A stretch of DNA of 24,754 bases, taken from positions 1 through 24,754 of the forward strand of contig JBMFTZ010000009.1 of the NCBI GenBank assembly GCA_049966775.1, read 5' to 3'. Position numbers and translations under genes: made by a program. The DNA is from JAKAWW01 sp049966775. GTDB lineage: Archaea > Micrarchaeota > Micrarchaeia > Micrarchaeales > Micrarchaeaceae. This document shows positions 22,106-24,754 of this stretch, piece by piece; the stretch's first letter is position 1, and every line of letters starts with the position of its first letter. The notes under the pieces are model-generated. The model was given only the letters and a program-made list of their open reading frames with translations, was not told where the DNA came from and did not search any database.

Positions 22106-24100
22106 ATGAAGGCTGCACTATTATGCATAGCTTTTGCGCTTTTTGCAATGATTGTAGTGAGCTACGGCTCGCAAAGCTCATCCCTAAACGCTTCCGTCCA
22201 GGTCGAATGCCCTTTTGCCGTGAATCTAAGCATGCAGAGCGTTTACGTGCGACTGCCAAACCAGACAGCGAATTTCTCCGTGCACACGACAGTTAACTGC
22301 ACGATACCTGCGATGAACGGAACGTTTGCCATCTTCGCAAGCAACGGCTCGCAGGTATATTCAATGCCTTTGAATGGCATATCAGCAAGCCAGCTATATC
22401 AAACACATAAATTTGAGTTTAATCCCAGCAACATAGCAGCTGGCGTATATAGCGCCAAGGCCTCTTTTACGTATTTCCATTTCTCAAACAGTTCTCATGC
22501 ACAGGAGTTTATGCTTGGCAATCCTACCAATATAACAATAGAGAACTTCAGCACGAGCAACACGATAACGAGGTTTAGCACACAGAGCTTCTATATCTCG
22601 CTCAAGAACACTGGCAGCTTTGCTGTGCCCAACGCCATATCAATAAAAATATTGGCAACGGGTCCGTATACGTCTTCGCTTAAGCTGCCATACAACTACT
22701 CGCTGTCACCTTCCCAATACCTAAACATAACCGTTGCCATGTACAATTCGACGATCTTCCTTGGCACGTATAACGCGCTGCTCAGCGTTACCTATCCGAT
22801 AAATGGCACCGGTGGAAAGTTCCTCAAAACCACATACAAAACAATAAACTACACAGTTGTGCCCCCACCACCTTCACCTCCCAAGCCGGTGCCAGTGCCC
22901 GTCTCGCCAATACCTGCGTTCTCATTGATGTCATTCCCATTTTTGGAATCACTTTTTGTAGGTCAGTCTACATCAGCTGTAATAGACATAAAGAACAACG
23001 GCAATACCACTGAGTACATCAACATTAGTGTGCCCAGTGCATACGGGCGCCTTATGCAGCTTTCGGCAACTAGGACATCCATACAGCCTAGGCAGACAAT
23101 AGGCGTAACCGCTTTGCTGGCGGCGCCACCCTCGTTGCTTCCAGGTACATACGTGGTGCCCATAAACATCACTGCCGCAATAGGCAACTCGACATCTCAA
23201 GAAACAGCATATACAACCATATCCATATCTAATGCCACATCAGCTTCTGTATCGCCAAGCATAAGCCTGGCAAACAATACCTATGAAGCAAGTGCCACTG
23301 TGGAGATATACAATCCAACAGGTAAAAACCTGACAAACGTTGAAGCTAAAACAATATTGCCAGAGAGTGTTGCAAAGAGCGTCTCCTACATCAAACCTTA
23401 TGGTGCTCCATATTCTATTAGCGCAGCAAATGGCAGCTACATCATAACGTGGTACGTAAGCTCGCTGCCCAGCCACTCCAGCCTGTACACATATTTCACA
23501 GTATCTAATGTCACAGCGCAAACGCTGTTGACGCATTTGACCACAATATTTTCAGCGCCTTCAGTAGCGACGCCTTCAAGCATACTTAAGATCATAGACA
23601 TATCTGTGCCAACGTTCTATGCTGGCACCACAAACAGTATAAGTGTCACAGCATTCTATACTGGCACGAGCATACAGCGTATTGCAGTATACATATCTGC
23701 ACCGCCCGGAGTTGCTGTATACAACTCCACCCAGTACATAATAAACGCAACGCCTAATACGGCGTTTACAATGAGCTTTCCTGTAACACCAGGCGCCACC
23801 GGCACAGTTCTGCTTGACCTTTACATAAGTACCCAAGGCGCAAACCTGAGCTACAGCATACCTGTGCTAGTGCTGTCGAAGCCGATTGTTGCAACCACAG
23901 CAACAACCACCATACCCATAACGCCAGTGCCCTCCATATCATACACATCGCTCATGGAATACGGGGCCATTGCCGCAAGTGTTTTAGTAATTGCCATCGC
24001 AATCATTATTGCAATCAGGATTCAAAAAAGGCCCAAATACGATCAGGAAAGGGCTGAAAAGCTCAGGCAGCTCAGGGAAACTATGAAGAGGTCAGAGTGA
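22106..24100 (+). CDS. Large surface protein with signal peptide, Ig-like domains and C-terminal anchor
   Basis: 664 residues. Residues 1-21 are a signal peptide (MKAALLCIAFALFAMIVVSYG). The ectodomain is Thr/Ser/Asn-rich with dozens of N-x-S/T sequons. A Pro-rich linker (PPPPSPPKPVPVPVSP, about 252-267) separates an N-terminal beta region from a second half. That half includes a segment like NEW3/COG1470 Ig-like domains: VIDIKNNGNTTEYINISVPS, then IQPRQTIGVTALL and LLPGTYVVPINITA. A membrane helix (AIAASVLVIAIAIIIAIRI, about 620-638) is followed by a basic, charged cytoplasmic tail (IQKRPKYDQERAEKLRQLRE). It is thus a type I membrane protein with a tail long enough to bind a cytosolic partner. 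Its TGA overlaps the ATG of the MinD-like ATPase, implying coupled translation. I cannot assign a function; S-layer-associated or appendage roles fit. Confidence 0.8.
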   Translation: MKAALLCIAFALFAMIVVSYGSQSSSLNASVQVECPFAVNLSMQSVYVRLPNQTANFSVHTTVNCTIPAMNGTFAIFASNGSQVYSMPLNGISASQLYQTHKFEFNPSNIAAGVYSAKASFTYFHFSNSSHAQEFMLGNPTNITIENFSTSNTITRFSTQSFYISLKNTGSFAVPNAISIKILATGPYTSSLKLPYNYSLSPSQYLNITVAMYNSTIFLGTYNALLSVTYPINGTGGKFLKTTYKTINYTVVPPPPSPPKPVPVPVSPIPAFSLMSFPFLESLFVGQSTSAVIDIKNNGNTTEYINISVPSAYGRLMQLSATRTSIQPRQTIGVTALLAAPPSLLPGTYVVPINITAAIGNSTSQETAYTTISISNATSASVSPSISLANNTYEASATVEIYNPTGKNLTNVEAKTILPESVAKSVSYIKPYGAPYSISAANGSYIITWYVSSLPSHSSLYTYFTVSNVTAQTLLTHLTTIFSAPSVATPSSILKIIDISVPTFYAGTTNSISVTAFYTGTSIQRIAVYISAPPGVAVYNSTQYIINATPNTAFTMSFPVTPGATGTVLLDLYISTQGANLSYSIPVLVLSKPIVATTATTTIPITPVPSISYTSLMEYGAIAASVLVIAIAIIIAIRIQKRPKYDQERAEKLRQLRETMKRSE

Positions 24101-24754
24101 TGCAGTTGCCTTATATAATAAGGATATCGTCGCAGAAGGGTGGAGTTGGTAAGACAACGATAGCAGTGAATCTTGCAGTTGCGCTGCAGAGGGAAGGCAA
24201 CAAAGTGCTGCTGATAGATGGCGACACAGTGAACCCTTCCATAGGCTTCCATCTTGGTCTTGAAGACGTGAACATAGGCCTAAAGGAGCTTGTAACGGGA
24301 AAAACGAATCTCGTGAAAGTAAGGGTGGTCCACATCCCAACAGGCATGCACGTCGTTCCAGGGGTGCTCACCCAAAGGGAATACATGCAAACAGAGGAGA
24401 TGCTCAAAAAGCTCTATGGAATAATAAGCAAGACCGCTTACAATTTTGTGATAATAGACACGATGCCCGGCTATACCATAGAGCATATAGGCAGCTACTA
24501 TAATGAGGCGCTTCTCGTTTCAACTCCAGAGATGGCAAGCGTTGCAAATGTTGTCAGGCTTGCTACGTGGTTCGACAAGGAGCACCTCAAGCACAGCCTT
24601 GTGCTCAACAAAGTAAAGAACAGGCGTTACGAGCTCCACGAAAAGGAAATTGAAGAGATGTACGAAGGCAAGGTTGCCGCAAAGCTGCCAGATGACGAGA
24701 TAGTGCCCATAAGCATAGAGGAGCACATCCCTGCATATATCTACAACAAAAGGG
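24100..24754 (+). CDS. MinD/ParA-family ATPase (partial, runs off the window)
   Basis: 218 residues are in the window and the frame is still open at the right edge. The deviant Walker A motif KGGVGKTT is at 13-20, with the signature Lys13. LLIDGD follows, with Asp for the switch region, then FVIIDTMPG, where a MinD would usually have DTPPG or D-x-PxG. The ATG at 24100 shares its A with the TGA stop of the surface protein (TGATG). Proteins of this family dimerise on ATP and bind membranes or DNA to position partners (cell division, pili, chromosome or surface arrays). The overlap with a type I membrane protein suggests that this protein is its partner. The C-terminal membrane-targeting helix that would separate MinD from ParA lies beyond the window. 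Confidence 0.92.
   Translation, partial: MQLPYIIRISSQKGGVGKTTIAVNLAVALQREGNKVLLIDGDTVNPSIGFHLGLEDVNIGLKELVTGKTNLVKVRVVHIPTGMHVVPGVLTQREYMQTEEMLKKLYGIISKTAYNFVIIDTMPGYTIEHIGSYYNEALLVSTPEMASVANVVRLATWFDKEHLKHSLVLNKVKNRRYELHEKEIEEMYEGKVAAKLPDDEIVPISIEEHIPAYIYNKR

Noticed and set aside
1..24754. CRISPR array, rRNA genes, prophage or complete insertion sequence
   Set aside because: No regularly spaced repeats, no rRNA-like segments, no phage structural genes and no transposase with flanking inverted repeats were seen on either strand.

Overview
The window looks like a chromosomal segment from a small-genome archaeon, most likely of the DPANN group and close to Micrarchaeota (ARMAN-like). The sequence evidence is an archaeal clamp-loader small subunit, a type 2 isopentenyl-diphosphate isomerase, a two-domain protein disulfide oxidoreductase, a Dpo4-like Y-family polymerase, an intron-containing tRNA-Phe, TATA-box promoters with very short leaders, GGTG-type ribosome binding sites, and tRNA genes without encoded CCA. 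The lineage is inference from gene content. No phylogeny could be run.

Layout. Positions 1-660 (minus strand) hold the start of an exported protein, a transposase C-terminal relic and a spliced tRNA-Phe. Positions 660-4710 (minus) hold a metallo-beta-lactamase-fold nuclease, an HD-domain hydrolase, a GNAT acetyltransferase, IPP isomerase and, overlapping it, a small protein whose N-terminus resembles a half copy of the same isomerase family. Positions 4807-6211 (plus) hold thioredoxin reductase and a coupled, apparently frameshifted, cysteine-rich membrane protein. A Y-family DNA polymerase (minus) follows. Positions 7132-10472 (plus) form a three-gene run: MEMO-family protein, NodU/CmcH-type carbamoyltransferase, and an unrecognised protein with an internal duplication. 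The RFC small subunit (minus) is divergent from an AT-rich M13 metallopeptidase gene (plus), which is followed by tRNA-Pro.

Positions 13813-18557 contain an MFS transporter, a DEAD-box helicase with an Arg/Gly-rich tail, a sulfatase-superfamily enzyme and the disulfide oxidoreductase. Positions 18698-24754 contain an EF-Tu-like protein that has lost its GTPase motifs, a DUF4382-type surface protein, Fe/Mn superoxide dismutase (minus), a large signal-peptide/C-terminal-anchor surface protein and, with overlapping start and stop codons, a MinD/ParA ATPase that runs off the end.

Themes. Thiol and oxygen defence is represented by thioredoxin reductase, its membrane neighbour, the disulfide oxidoreductase and superoxide dismutase. 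Information processing is represented by RFC, Dpo4, the helicase and the elongation-factor-like protein. Surface biology is represented by three exported proteins and the MinD-like ATPase. No CRISPR array, rRNA, intact insertion sequence or prophage was found. The strongest candidates for undescribed biology are the surface protein/MinD pair, the MEMO-carbamoyltransferase-duplicated protein run, the GTPase-less elongation-factor-like protein, and the small membrane protein coupled to trxB.
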